From positions 155,644 through 219,643 of the forward strand of contig NZ_PQGD01000010.1 of the NCBI RefSeq assembly GCF_002915575.1: 64,000 bases of DNA. The letters run 5' to 3'. Below, piece after piece: positions 20,425 to 32,122 of this stretch (position 1 is the stretch's first letter; each line of letters begins with the position of its first letter). The DNA comes from Superficieibacter electus (GTDB lineage Bacteria; Pseudomonadota; Gammaproteobacteria; Enterobacterales; Enterobacteriaceae). A program made the position numbers and the translations under genes. The notes under the pieces are model-generated. The model did no database searches and was not told the origin of the DNA. It worked only from the letters and a program-made list of their open reading frames with translations.

Positions 20425-21846
20425 ATGAGTGATTCTGTTTCTGGCAGGGAGAAGCGCGGATTATCGCCAGCGGCCTTACTGGTCGCTGGGGCGTTTTTTA
20501 TGGAGTTTCTTGACGGCACGGTCATTGCTACTGCCTTGCCGGATATGGGTAAAACCTTCGGCGTTGAGGCGGTCGAGCTTAACATTGGCATCAGCGCTTA
20601 CCTGATTACGCTGGCGGTGTTAATTCCTGCCAGCGGCTGGATTGCCGATCGCTTCGGGGCGCGAAAAGTATTTACGCTGGCGCTGGCCATTTTTACGCTG
20701 GCATCGGTATTGTGCGGGCTGGCCACCAGCGTGGAGAGTTTTGTCGCAATGCGCATTTTTCAGGGGGTTGGCGGCGCGCTGATGGTACCCGTCGGGCGGC
20801 TGGCTGTGTTGCGCACAACGCCGAAGCACCAACTGATCACCGCCATCGCCACGCTTACCTGGCCCGCGCTGGTGGCCCCGATCATCGGCCCACCGCTGGG
20901 AGGATTTATTACCAGTTATGCCGACTGGCGCTGGATCTTTTTTATTAATCTGCCCATTGGGTTAGTGGCAATCTTGCTTGCGCTACGAATTATTCCCGAT
21001 ATTCGCGATGAACAGCGCAGACCTTTCGACTTACCAGGTTTTCTCGCCACTTCGGTTGCCATGATTGCTTTTGTGTATGCCATGGAGGCGCTGGGGGCTG
21101 ACCAGATTCAGCAAGGGATCACTTTTACACTACTTACCGTTGGTGCGGTTGCCGCTTATTACGCGCTACGCCATTTTCGCCGCGCCGCGTGGCCGATGAT
21201 TCGCCTGGACGCCCTGCAGGTTCCCACCTTTCGCGTCACAATGTATGGCGGTTCGCTATTTCGTTCGTCCATCAGTACCGTTCCTTTTTTACTGCCACTG
21301 CTGTTTCAGGTGGGGTTTGGCATGGACCCATTTCATGCAGGCTCGCTGGTACTGGCAGTTTTCGTCGGCAATTTAACCATTAAACCTGCCACCACCCCCT
21401 TGATCCGCTGGTTAGGTTTTCGTCGCCTGCTTTTGATTAATGGCGCACTTAATGTACTGGCATTACTGGCCTGCGCTTTATTGACGCCTACGACGCCAGT
21501 CTGGCTAATCCTGCTCATCCTGTATCTGGGAGGCGTTTTTCGTTCGGTTCAGTTCACCGGCATTAGCACGCTGGCATTTGCCGACGTCCCCACCGGCCAG
21601 ATGAGCTACGCGAATACCCTGTTCAGCACCGCCACGCAACTGGCCGTCGGGCTGGGCATTACTCTTGGGGCTATCGGTATTCGCCTCGGTGAACGCGTCA
21701 GTGACTGGCTGGCACTTTCCGCCGTGCCCGGCATTAGCTTCCGGCTGGCGTTTGTGTTTATTGCGCTGATTTGTCTGGTGGGTATGTTTGACACTTTCCG
21801 GCTGACCAGAGATGCGGGAAGTTCAGTATCTAAAAGGGCGAAATAA
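20425..21846 (+). CDS. MFS drug-resistance exporter, 14-TM DHA2 (EmrB/QacA) type
   Basis: The 473 residues have about 14 predicted membrane segments. Family motifs are present: motif D1 FFMEFLDGTVIATALPDM, motif A GWIADRFGARKVF, the RIFQGVGGALMVPVGR motif B region and motif C ALVAPIIGPPLGGFI. DHA2 members use the proton gradient to export hydrophobic compounds; the substrate is unknown. No MarR/TetR regulator or membrane-fusion partner is adjacent. It shares a CRP-site-containing intergenic region with azuC and is absent from this place in E. coli. Confidence 0.85.
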   Translation: MSDSVSGREKRGLSPAALLVAGAFFMEFLDGTVIATALPDMGKTFGVEAVELNIGISAYLITLAVLIPASGWIADRFGARKVFTLALAIFTLASVLCGLATSVESFVAMRIFQGVGGALMVPVGRLAVLRTTPKHQLITAIATLTWPALVAPIIGPPLGGFITSYADWRWIFFINLPIGLVAILLALRIIPDIRDEQRRPFDLPGFLATSVAMIAFVYAMEALGADQIQQGITFTLLTVGAVAAYYALRHFRRAAWPMIRLDALQVPTFRVTMYGGSLFRSSISTVPFLLPLLFQVGFGMDPFHAGSLVLAVFVGNLTIKPATTPLIRWLGFRRLLLINGALNVLALLACALLTPTTPVWLILLILYLGGVFRSVQFTGISTLAFADVPTGQMSYANTLFSTATQLAVGLGITLGAIGIRLGERVSDWLALSAVPGISFRLAFVFIALICLVGMFDTFRLTRDAGSSVSKRAK

Positions 21847-21903
21847 GACGGAGTATAGATTATCACTGGACGGGGGGTTACGCTGTATCTCAATATGCGC
21901 CTT

Positions 21904-21982
21904 GCCCGGCCAGGAAAAGATACATGGCCGGGCCGTTACGCCCTTCCCTTGTCGGCCCGGTAAGCGAAGCGCCACCGGGCAG
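21904..21982. repeat. REP-type palindromes between two convergent genes
   Basis: A stem GCCCGGCCA/TGGCCGGGC (21904-21912 with 21925-21933) is followed by CGGTAAGCGAAGCGCCACCG. This second element is the same REP sequence found in the tandem array at the right end of the window, with one base changed. It lies between the MFS and RpiB-like genes and could act as a bidirectional terminator. Confidence 0.75.
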
Positions 21983-21997
21983 ATCGTCACCGGGCTA

Positions 21998-22636
21998 TCA
22001 GCCAAGGATTTCACGTACGAATGCTTCAATCTCTTTGTTCTGGCAGTTCTCAAAGAAACACTGCTGGAAGCGCGGACCGGAAACTGCCGTCTTCACCAGC
22101 TGCGGATCGATGGCGCGAAGCGTATCAAGATAGTTGTCTTTCACCACCGCCGCCTTCACCTGATTTAAAATGCCGGCATTACGTACCTGCGGTTCTTTAC
22201 GTTCTGGCGGATACCCTTCACCTGTACGGCCGGTAAATGCTTTTTCAAAGATGAAACGCACATTCAGCTCGGCACCCCAGCCAAACCCCTTCGCAAAAGG
22301 CAGCGCCAGGGCGTTACCGTTATTGATTTGCGCAAACAGAAACGCATCCGCTGGATCAATGCAATAACCGCAAATCACGCCGGGATGGATATTCAGCGAC
22401 ATCAATGCGCCTTGCCCGGTCCCGCAGCCAGTCACGACAAAATCCACCGCTTTCGAGTTCAATAAAATGCTGGCCATAATGCCGAGATGGATATACGTAA
22501 GGTGATGATCGTTCTCATCACTCATCCCGACGTTATATACCGGAAAATGCTTCTCACTCGCTACCGCGTTTAACTCTTTCAGGATGACGGCATTTTTACT
22601 GGCCTGGCTGTTTTCCATCATCAATGCAATTTTCAT
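21998..22636 (-). CDS. RpiB/LacA/LacB-family sugar-phosphate isomerase
   Basis: The 212 residues form a Rossmann-like RpiB fold with a C-terminal extension. The active-site Cys71 lies in VVTGCGTGQGALMS, equivalent to the CGTG motif of RpiB, followed by NIHPGVICGYCIDP. RpiB/LacAB enzymes interconvert aldose and ketose phosphates by an enediol. The protein is much longer than RpiB (149 aa in E. coli), so its substrate is probably different. AGGAG precedes the ATG. It is a single gene, divergent from the HD-GYP gene, with no kinase or transporter next to it. Confidence 0.8.
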   Translation of the reverse strand: MKIALMMENSQASKNAVILKELNAVASEKHFPVYNVGMSDENDHHLTYIHLGIMASILLNSKAVDFVVTGCGTGQGALMSLNIHPGVICGYCIDPADAFLFAQINNGNALALPFAKGFGWGAELNVRFIFEKAFTGRTGEGYPPERKEPQVRNAGILNQVKAAVVKDNYLDTLRAIDPQLVKTAVSGPRFQQCFFENCQNKEIEAFVREILG

Positions 22637-22879
22637 TTCTAACTCTCCTGAGTGCTGCGCGAGTTGCCTCGCGGGATGTCATCTGTAATCAACTTTACTA
22701 CCCCGCAAACATACTTTCAAATTTAATGAAAAATGGTTTTAAAAATTACAGATAGCGTCACAATTTTCTGCCGCCGGGGCAACCTCTCGTTTTTCTCTCA
22801 TTGTCGAAAAATTTCTATTCGCTGCGCGGTGGGTTGGTTAGACTTCAAAGTAAACAAAACGATAACAGGAATCATCTGA

Positions 22880-25057
22880 GTGGATCAGCACAGCCCGCCC
22901 TTTCGAACCCTGGTGTTTTCTGTAGTCTGGATATTTCTGGCGCTCATGTGCGCATTCCCGCTGTTTGCTGCCCCTCCCGCACAGCCACAGGCCGTGCCCG
23001 TCTGGCTTTATGACGCCCAGAGCTACGAGTTCTGGCGCGACAAGAAGGGCAACTATCAGGGCTTTTACCCGCAATTAATACAGGCGCTCAATCAACAATA
23101 TGGCTATAACCTGCAAATTCGGCCCATCGGCGGTAATGAAATCAGTCAACGTTTCAATAACGATAGCTATGGCCTGTATGCTGGGGTGATCCGCACGGAA
23201 GCCCGCGCGCGAACCAAAATTCTCTCTGCACGTTTGTTCAGTAATGATGTCCTTGCCGCCAGCCTGACGCGCACTGTGACCACACCGGACGAACTCAATC
23301 AGACGCGGGTAGTGTTTCGTCGCAACGATGCCACCTGGGATCAAGTTCATCTTCGTTATCCCGATCTGCATTTCAGCCAGCTTCTTTTCGCAACAACCAG
23401 TGAAGACGCTTTCCGTCTGCTCAGTGAAAATAAGGCGGATTTTTATATTAACGATGCTACCGAAATGGAGGAAACACTGCGTTATTACACGCTATCCCGC
23501 CCATTCCCCGATCTGCATATCGCCTCAGTGCTGGCGTTCAGCCCTGAGTTGCGTGGTCTGAGAACCAACGTGAATCAATTGATTAATGACTGGCAACGCA
23601 GTGGCAAGCTGCGAAAGCTGGAAGATCAAACCCGGCGCGATTTTTTACTTAGTCGTATTGCCCTCAGCGAAGACGAAAAACGCTGGTTTACCGATAATAA
23701 ACTTACCGTCTGGCTACCCAAAAACGAGAACTTCGCTCCGCTTATCTGGAAAGATGGTCAGGGATATCACGGCTCAGTAGTGGATATGATCAATGACATG
23801 CGCGATCTGCTGCATGTCGATGTCGATGTTATTTATGTTGATAACTATGTGATGCGAATGCGGCAAGAGAAATGGCCCATTCGACTGGTTAACCTGTTTA
23901 ATACGAACGACGCCAGCCAGTCTGACGGCATGATTGGGCCGGTTGTCGCCTGGCACAATGTGTACTATAACCGCATCGGTCAGCCCTTTTTATGGGATGA
24001 AGAACAAATACGTCATCAGCGAGTCGGCGTTCTGCGGGGGTCTTTTGCAGCCCTTTATCTTCGCCAGCGATTTGGTAATGATATTTTTATCGTCAGCGGT
24101 GCCTCCGTTGAAGAGTTGCTGGATGCCATTGAAAATCACCGGATCGATTATATTCTCGGCGACCTGAGTTCGCTTGAGCTTTCACTACGGGGAAATGAAC
24201 TTTTTCGCGGTGTGCTCAAAGTCGCGGGCCTGACCCGCATAGATTATGAAATTGGCCCGTGGGTCGCGCCTGACCATCCGCTGCAGCATTTATTAGCGCA
24301 GATTCACCGCATTTCCAGCTTCCGTACCCAACTGGAGCGGCATGTGGAACCTGCCCTGATGCCGGATCTGACAAAAAATACCTTCAAAATGATCAGCATC
24401 GTGCTGCTGATCACGGCCCTCTTCAGCCTGTGCCTGCTTTTCATAATGTGGCGGCAGATGAAACAAACCCGGGCGGTAAACCGCAGTATCGTCGAGGCGA
24501 TGGAAAAAGTTAACAGCGCTCACGATGACGAGACCGGCAGCCATATCCACCGCGTGGCGCAGTATTGCGGTTTGATGGCGCGTGAACTAAAACTCCCGCG
24601 CAGGATGATCCACGAAATACAACATTTTGCGTCCTTACATGATGTGGGGAAAATCGCGGTGCCCGAGCGCATTCTGCGCAAGCAGGGTCCATTATCAGCG
24701 GAAGAATTTAGCGAAATGAAACTTCATACTCTGAAAGGCTGGCGCATTATACAGGGATTGGGACTGGGGCCTGTCGCTGAAAATATCATTCACTTTCATC
24801 ATGAAAAATGGGACGGTAGCGGATATCCGGAAGGACTTCGTGGCGAACAAATTCCTATTGAGGCACGCATTCTGGCGCTGGCAGATGTGTATGATGCCCT
24901 GCGGCAAAAACGCGTTTATAAGCCAGGCTATTCGCATGAACGCGCCTGCGAGATGATTTTTCAGGGGGCGGGTCATCATTTTGATCCGCAACTGGTAGCG
25001 CTGTTTCGCCAGCAGCATCAGAAATTTCAGGCCATCTTTGACGCTCAGGCGGATTAA
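22880..25057 (+). CDS. Membrane sensor with two SBP_bac_3-like domains and HD-GYP phosphodiesterase
   Basis: The 725 residues comprise an N-terminal membrane helix (about 9-29), a periplasmic region with two solute-binding-protein-like modules (about 40-255 and 275-490), one membrane helix (503-523) and an HD-GYP domain (about 535-720). The domain keeps HD at 587-588 (HDVGKIAVPE), the GYP motif HHEKWDGSGYPEGL at 640-653 and LALADVYDAL, so it should hydrolyse cyclic di-GMP under control of a periplasmic ligand. The start is GTG with AGGA 9 bases before. It lies one gene before the flagellar-regulon lipoprotein yecR. Such a protein is not present in E. coli K-12. Confidence 0.88.
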   Translation: MDQHSPPFRTLVFSVVWIFLALMCAFPLFAAPPAQPQAVPVWLYDAQSYEFWRDKKGNYQGFYPQLIQALNQQYGYNLQIRPIGGNEISQRFNNDSYGLYAGVIRTEARARTKILSARLFSNDVLAASLTRTVTTPDELNQTRVVFRRNDATWDQVHLRYPDLHFSQLLFATTSEDAFRLLSENKADFYINDATEMEETLRYYTLSRPFPDLHIASVLAFSPELRGLRTNVNQLINDWQRSGKLRKLEDQTRRDFLLSRIALSEDEKRWFTDNKLTVWLPKNENFAPLIWKDGQGYHGSVVDMINDMRDLLHVDVDVIYVDNYVMRMRQEKWPIRLVNLFNTNDASQSDGMIGPVVAWHNVYYNRIGQPFLWDEEQIRHQRVGVLRGSFAALYLRQRFGNDIFIVSGASVEELLDAIENHRIDYILGDLSSLELSLRGNELFRGVLKVAGLTRIDYEIGPWVAPDHPLQHLLAQIHRISSFRTQLERHVEPALMPDLTKNTFKMISIVLLITALFSLCLLFIMWRQMKQTRAVNRSIVEAMEKVNSAHDDETGSHIHRVAQYCGLMARELKLPRRMIHEIQHFASLHDVGKIAVPERILRKQGPLSAEEFSEMKLHTLKGWRIIQGLGLGPVAENIIHFHHEKWDGSGYPEGLRGEQIPIEARILALADVYDALRQKRVYKPGYSHERACEMIFQGAGHHFDPQLVALFRQQHQKFQAIFDAQAD

Positions 25058-25162
25058 TTCAGCCGTTGTGATAACTACGTGTAGATCCCATGGCTATTCC
25101 GCGGATTGCCTGTAAAGGCAGACGTTAGTATGGATGCATTCCTTTTAAAGCAGAACCGCGTC

Positions 25163-25501
25163 ATGAATAAAGCCGTCTTTCTCTTTTCCCTGCTAATACT
25201 TGCAGGCTGTTCGGTTAACCGACAGGCTGATGTCAGCGATGTTGATACCACCAGCGGTATTGTGCGTTTAACCTACGGACAAGCCATGCTTCAGGCGGCG
25301 ACTACTGACCCTTATCTTGCCCAGGGCACAGCAACACGGCAGTGTCAGGCAGCGGGTTACGCGACCGCCGTTTCTTACGGTCAGCCCATTACCACCTGCA
25401 CTGTCACCAGCGGTTCTCTTTGCCTGAATGAAAAGGTCACACTGCAATATCAGTGTCGTGGTCTCGCCGTAAGTCAGAATTCAGTGGTAAGCTACTGGTG
25501 A
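25163..25501 (+). CDS. yecR: Lipoprotein YecR of the flagellar regulon
   Basis: The 112 residues begin with a lipoprotein signal (MNKAVFLFSLLILAGC) whose lipidated cysteine is residue 16, followed by a small secreted domain with four further cysteines likely to form disulfides. The start at 25163 gives a normal lipoprotein signal; an in-frame ATG 11 codons upstream would add charged residues. In E. coli yecR is activated by FlhDC and its function is unknown. It follows the HD-GYP gene by about 105 bp. Confidence 0.82.
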   Translation: MNKAVFLFSLLILAGCSVNRQADVSDVDTTSGIVRLTYGQAMLQAATTDPYLAQGTATRQCQAAGYATAVSYGQPITTCTVTSGSLCLNEKVTLQYQCRGLAVSQNSVVSYW

Positions 25502-25508
25502 TTTTTTT

Positions 25509-25530
25509 GCGCCAGCATCGCGGCTGGCGC
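25509..25530 (+). terminator. Hairpin after yecR
   Basis: GCGCCAGC (25509-25516) pairs with GCTGGCGC (25523-25530), 8 bp after the stop. The following bases are TATT, a weak T-tract. Confidence 0.5.
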
Positions 25531-25700
25531 TATTCATGCGGAATTATTCTTATTCGCACTTTTATATTAATTAACGCAAATGCGTATTATTCCTGGTCGC
25601 GTTTTCGCTAATTAATTTTTTATTTAACCTTTTGCAAATAATTAAATAACAAATTATAGTGGCGGCATAATAACCCCTGGCAGATATTGCGGAGCAAATG

Positions 25701-26198
25701 ATGCTTAAAGCCGATATGATCGAAAAACTAAATGCACAAATGAACCTTGAGCTTTACTCTTCTTTGCTTTATCAGCAGATGAGCGCATGGTGCAGCTATC
25801 ACAGCTTTGAAGGCGCAGCCGCGTTTCTACGTCGTCACGCGCAGGAAGAGATGGGCCATATGCAGCGGCTGTTTGATTACCTGACCGATACCGGCAGCTT
25901 GCCGCGCATCGAAAACACCGCGTCACCATTTGCCGAGTATGAATCTCTGGATCACCTGTTCCACGCCACCTATGAACATGAACAGCTGATCAGCAGTCAA
26001 ATTAATGCCCTGGCGCATGCGGCGATGAGCAGCCAGGACTATCCGACCTTTAATTTTCTGCAATGGTACGTGGCTGAACAGCATGAAGAAGAAAAACTGT
26101 TCAAATCTGTTATCGACAAATTATCACTGGCAGGTAAAAGCGGTGAAGGTCTTTATTTCATCGATAAAGAACTCTCCACCCTCGACGCACAAAATTAA
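25701..26198 (+). CDS. ftnA: Ferritin FtnA
   Basis: The 165 residues are nearly the same as E. coli FtnA ([46 protein letters not shown]). The ferroxidase ligands are intact: Glu17, Glu50 and His53 within EEMGHM, plus the EQHEEEKLF segment. It forms the 24-subunit iron store. Two adjacent ATGs occur; the second is chosen to match E. coli, with GGAG in front. In E. coli iron raises expression through Fur by relieving H-NS. Confidence 0.97.
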   Translation: MLKADMIEKLNAQMNLELYSSLLYQQMSAWCSYHSFEGAAAFLRRHAQEEMGHMQRLFDYLTDTGSLPRIENTASPFAEYESLDHLFHATYEHEQLISSQINALAHAAMSSQDYPTFNFLQWYVAEQHEEEKLFKSVIDKLSLAGKSGEGLYFIDKELSTLDAQN

Positions 26199-26202
26199 GT
26201 CT

Positions 26203-26229
26203 TCAGGCCAGCGCAAATGCTGGCCTGAA
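26203..26229. terminator. Bidirectional terminator, ftnA/yecH
   Basis: TTCAGGCCAGC (26203-26212 region) pairs with GCTGGCCTGAA (26219-26229) in the 31-bp gap between two convergent genes. Confidence 0.75.
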
Positions 26230-26469
26230 TTAATGACGGCAAATTTTACTTTCGTGAGTTGTAAACCCTTCCGCTTGCGGAATAAATTTGCCCTTGCGCT
26301 GTAAAAAGTCGACTAATTCCCCGGCAGTCATATTTTCGGCAGAACAAGTATGAAACCGTGTTTGTTCGCCAAAGCGGGCAATAATAGCCGCCTCCAGGCT
26401 TACCGTTGAATAGCTCTCGCCCGAATTAAGCATCATTGTGAGTACATCGTGCCCATGAACCGATTCCAT
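26230..26469 (-). CDS. yecH: YecH, DUF2492 family small protein
   Basis: The 79-residue protein has the same length as E. coli YecH and shares MESVHGHDVLTMM, ARFGEQTRFHTCSAENMTAGELV and SKICRH. Several His and Cys residues (HGH, FHTC, KICRH) suggest metal binding, and family members are annotated as putative metal-binding. The start has a strong AGGAGG; the frame is open 46 codons upstream but that part is the promoter region. Confidence 0.93.
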   Translation of the reverse strand: MESVHGHDVLTMMLNSGESYSTVSLEAAIIARFGEQTRFHTCSAENMTAGELVDFLQRKGKFIPQAEGFTTHESKICRH

Positions 26470-26558
26470 AATCCCTCCTGAAAAATCACAGCATAGCGTT
26501 ATTGGTGCAGGGCAGAATTGCGCCAGGACAGGTTCTGATCCATTGACACCAACAATGT

Positions 26559-26599
26559 TGTAAAGATTTAAATACAGTAACTGTAACAGTGATTTGACG
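26559..26599. promoter_or_regulatory. Tandem TyrR boxes of tyrP
   Basis: Box 1 TGTAAA-N6-AATACA (26559-26576) matches the TyrR consensus TGTAAA-N6-TTTACA at 10 of 12 positions. Box 2 TGTAAC-N6-TTGACG (26582-26599) matches less well. Their centres are 23 bp apart, and box 2 ends in TTGACG, a -35 element candidate. In E. coli tyrP is controlled by one strong and one weak adjacent TyrR box. Confidence 0.7.
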
Positions 26600-26668
26600 A
26601 TTATCACGATTTAACATACTCTGCGCGGCATAATTAACCTGAAGAAGCCGTAAGCTGTAGAGGAATAC

Positions 26669-27880
26669 GTGAGAAACCGCGCTCTGGGAAGTGTTTTAAT
26701 CGTTGCGGGCACCACCATTGGTGCAGGAATGCTTGCCATGCCCCTGGCGGCGGCAGGCGTGGGATTTGGTGTAACGCTGGGGTTACTGTTCGGTTTGTGG
26801 GCCCTGATGTGTTATACCGCGCTGCTACTGCTGGAAGTTTATCAGCACGTCCCTGCCGATACCGGTCTTGGCTCGCTGGCGCAGCGCTACCTCGGTCGAT
26901 ATGGTCAATGGTTGACTGGGTTCAGTATGCTGTTTTTGATGTATGCCCTGACCGCCGCTTACGTCAGCGGCGCAGGGGAGCTGCTGGCATCCAGCCTTAA
27001 CGACTGGCTGGACATCACGCTGCCACCCACAGCAGGCGTACTACTGTTCACCCTGGTCGGCGGATCGGTGGTCTGTATCGGCACATCGCTGGTTGATCTG
27101 TTCAATCGTTTTTTGTTTACTGCAAAAACAATTTTTCTGCTGCTAATGCTGGCCCTCCTGCTGCCGCATATTCATCAGATCAATTTACTCACCTTACCGC
27201 TGGAAAAGGGACTGACACTGTCAGCAATCCCGGTTATTTTTACCTCGTTCGGCTTTCATGGCAGTGTACCCAGTATTGTCAGCTACATGAATGGCGACGT
27301 TAAAAAGCTCCGGCGGGTATTTATGGTCGGCAGTTTTATTCCGCTGGTGGCGTATATTTTTTGGCAACTGGCGACCCTCGGCAGTATTGGTTCTCCTGCT
27401 TTCGCCGCGTTGCTCGCGACGCATGCGGGTCTAAATGGCCTGTTACAGGCGATCCGGGAAGTCGTCGCCTCAACGCACGTCGAACTGGCAGTACATTTGT
27501 TCGCCGATCTGGCGCTGGCAACCTCTTTTCTTGGCGTGGCACTAGGGTTATTCGACTATCTGGCCGACCTTTTTCAACGTAAAAACAGCCCGGCAGGACG
27601 GTTACAGACGGGTGTGTTAACGTTCACCCCGCCGCTGGCCTTTGCGCTGTTTTATCCGCGCGGCTTCGTGCTGGCGCTGGGTTATGCGGGCGTTGCACTG
27701 GCCGTGCTGGCATTGATTATTCCCTCTTTGCTGGCGATGCAAAGCCGTCGGCGTAACCCGCAACCCGGTTATCGGGTCGCCGGCGGTCAGGTAGCGCTGT
27801 GGCTGGTATTGAGCTGCGGCGTGCTGGTTATTGCGGTGCAGGTTGCGATAGTAGCCGGCTGGCTACCGGCGGTGAGCTGA
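26669..27880 (+). CDS. tyrP: Tyrosine-specific transporter TyrP
   Basis: The 403 residues contain 11 predicted membrane helices and align with E. coli TyrP throughout ([40 protein letters not shown]-like segment, [20 protein letters not shown]). It is a proton symporter of the HAAAP family that takes up tyrosine across the inner membrane. The start is a GTG at 26669 with AGAGGAA in front. Two TyrR boxes lie about 70-110 bp upstream. Confidence 0.97.
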   Translation: MRNRALGSVLIVAGTTIGAGMLAMPLAAAGVGFGVTLGLLFGLWALMCYTALLLLEVYQHVPADTGLGSLAQRYLGRYGQWLTGFSMLFLMYALTAAYVSGAGELLASSLNDWLDITLPPTAGVLLFTLVGGSVVCIGTSLVDLFNRFLFTAKTIFLLLMLALLLPHIHQINLLTLPLEKGLTLSAIPVIFTSFGFHGSVPSIVSYMNGDVKKLRRVFMVGSFIPLVAYIFWQLATLGSIGSPAFAALLATHAGLNGLLQAIREVVASTHVELAVHLFADLALATSFLGVALGLFDYLADLFQRKNSPAGRLQTGVLTFTPPLAFALFYPRGFVLALGYAGVALAVLALIIPSLLAMQSRRRNPQPGYRVAGGQVALWLVLSCGVLVIAVQVAIVAGWLPAVS

Positions 27881-27888
27881 TTAACGTC

Positions 27889-27911
27889 CAGGGACGATAA
27901 TCTCGTCCCTG
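27889..27911. terminator. Bidirectional terminator, tyrP/yecA
   Basis: CAGGGACGA (27889-27897) pairs with TCGTCCCTG (27903-27911) in the short gap between the convergent genes. Confidence 0.75.
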
Positions 27912-27919
27912 ATGAGAAA

Positions 27920-28594
27920 TTAATGCAGGCAGCACTGCTTGAATTTTTTACCGCTGCCGCACGGACACGGATCGTTACGACCCACGGTTTTCTCCACCCG
28001 CAGCGGCTGCTGTACCGGCTTAGCCGGGGCAGTTATCTGATGCGCGGACCACCAGGCAAACAGACTAAGCGCCGCCGGTGCCAGCTTGTCGATACTGCGA
28101 TCGAGCTCTTGCGGGGTCAATGTTTCAATCTTGTCAAAGTTTGCCTCCAGGCCATGCAGCGCAATGGCATCAAGCTCAGGCTGGAGCGCTTCTGGCAGCG
28201 ATGACCAGTCGGCCAGCGCAACGCCACGCATATAGCCAAAGCACCACTCTTCAACAATCGTCAATTCAGCCCCTTCGAATTCACGCAAACCAAATAGCGG
28301 TTCAAATTGCTCCGGGTAGTTTTCCAGCCGCTCAGCAATGTCCGCCATGTGCTGGAAGCAAAGCGCCATAAAACGCTCCATTTCTTTTTCCGACGTCCAG
28401 GCAGGCACACGATGCGCCCCACCCCAAATCGCCAGCAGCCAGTCAGTTGGCTCGATTTCATACGGTGCAGAGAGCACTGCCGTAAGTAGTCCGTCAAGTT
28501 CAGCAACATCCAGAATACTGTCATCATTGCCGTACTTTAGCAGCACATCGTCAAGCCATTGCAGCTCGTTTTCGTTGAGTGGTCCACTGTTCAT
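27920..28594 (-). CDS. yecA: YecA, UPF0149 protein with SEC-C zinc motif
   Basis: The 224 residues form an UPF0149 helical domain ([30 protein letters not shown]) and a C-terminal SEC-C motif ([20 protein letters not shown]). The SEC-C motif binds zinc or iron as in SecA; E. coli YecA/AscA has been shown to bind ribosomes. In E. coli yecA is next to the leuZ-cysT-glyW tRNA genes, whereas here about 16.6 kb separates them. Confidence 0.95.
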   Translation of the reverse strand: MNSGPLNENELQWLDDVLLKYGNDDSILDVAELDGLLTAVLSAPYEIEPTDWLLAIWGGAHRVPAWTSEKEMERFMALCFQHMADIAERLENYPEQFEPLFGLREFEGAELTIVEEWCFGYMRGVALADWSSLPEALQPELDAIALHGLEANFDKIETLTPQELDRSIDKLAPAALSLFAWWSAHQITAPAKPVQQPLRVEKTVGRNDPCPCGSGKKFKQCCLH

Positions 28595-28654
28595 AAGGTA
28601 TTTCCTCTGCGACGTGCAATAAAGGGGATGTTAGCGCAATGGCGCGTACAAGTC

Positions 28655-29200
28655 TTAGATTATTAATCCCCTGGCTTTTGCCAGCAAAAAAGCGGTGACC
28701 GAGGTAGCATCAGTCACTTTTCCGTTCAGGATGAGCTGCATAAAGTCGTCGTTTTTTATCCTGCGCGCGGTTAAACCCACCTCTTCCGCATCAAGCGACG
28801 GCGCATGATGCGACAACTCGCTTGCCAGATAAATATGATACCCCTGCCCGGAGTACCCCTGCGCCAGCTTCTGATAGCCTATCCAGATCATTTTCCCGGC
28901 AATAAGGCCGGTTTCTTCCCGTAGCTCACCGGCAGCAACCTGTTCTGGCGTCGCGGTTAATGTGTGCTCCCACGACCCTTGCGGTAACTCGATGGTTCTC
29001 GCGCCCAGCGGATAGCGGAACTGTTCGACAACATAAATGGCGTCATCTTCAATGGGGAGGATCACAACAAAATCCGGCTTTTCGATCACCGAATAAAGCC
29101 CTTCGCTGCCGTCGGCACGCAAAATACGGTCTTCGCGCAGCGCCATCCACTTATTACGATAAATTTCCTCAGATGAAAGCGTTTTGATTTCCACAGTCAT
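28655..29200 (-). CDS. NUDIX hydrolase, ADP-ribose pyrophosphatase-like
   Basis: The 181-residue NUDIX fold has substrate-side motif EQFRYPLGARTIELPQGSWE and a Nudix box ending ELREETGL. The arginine that usually precedes EL is Gly here and the first catalytic Glu of the box is not at its standard distance, a pattern shared by the ELPQGSWE subfamily. It probably hydrolyses an NDP-linked sugar or ADP-ribose to release AMP. It stands alone, divergent from the PTS operon, and is the first gene of the extra segment after yecA. Confidence 0.78.
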   Translation of the reverse strand: MTVEIKTLSSEEIYRNKWMALREDRILRADGSEGLYSVIEKPDFVVILPIEDDAIYVVEQFRYPLGARTIELPQGSWEHTLTATPEQVAAGELREETGLIAGKMIWIGYQKLAQGYSGQGYHIYLASELSHHAPSLDAEEVGLTARRIKNDDFMQLILNGKVTDATSVTAFLLAKARGLII

Positions 29201-29309
29201 AATGTCCTCCTGTCTGAGATAAGTTTATCCGGCAGCATACCTTCTGCGGGGCAAAGTATGAAGGCGTTTACCTGCTCTACCGACCAGTCAACGGAGGAAG
29301 ATGGCGATT

Positions 29310-29325
29310 AAACACACTAATACAC
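29310..29325 (+). promoter_or_regulatory. Candidate activator-binding site (UAS) of the PTS EIIC operon
   Basis: AAACAC-N6-ACAC, centred 68.5 bp before the -12 G of the sigma-54 promoter. The same pattern occurs at 69.5 bp from the other sigma-54 promoter of the locus (35596-35611); flanking bases GAT before and CC after are also shared. The LevR-like protein encoded here is the obvious candidate binder. Confidence 0.6.
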
Positions 29326-29372
29326 TTACCTTAAGCATTATTAATCCATTGAAAATAAACAGTAAAATTTAC

Positions 29373-29388
29373 TGGCACGCGCTTTGCT
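29373..29388 (+). promoter_or_regulatory. Sigma-54 (-24/-12) promoter of the EIIC-GH1 operon
   Basis: TGGCACG-CGCT-TTGCT fits the consensus TGGCACG-N4-TTGCW exactly, with the -24 GG and -12 GC ten bases apart. It lies 36 bp before the EIIC start, giving a leader of about 25 nt. Confidence 0.92.
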
Positions 29389-29423
29389 ATTTCTGAGTAA
29401 CGCTCTTGTTATGAGGAACAGAA

Positions 29424-32121
<2,698 letters not shown>

Positions 32122-32122
32122 T

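Noticed and set aside
22839-22865. Sigma-28-like TAGACTTC-N11-AACGATAA just before the HD-GYP gene.
   Set aside because: Only 11 of 16 positions match, and the -10 ends 14 bp before the GTG, so the transcript would lose the ribosome-binding site.
28595-29300. Search for an attachment-site copy of the tRNA-Leu 3' end at the far side of the extra segment.
   Set aside because: No repeat of the tRNA end was seen near yecA and no integrase gene lies in the segment, so I do not call a mobile element.
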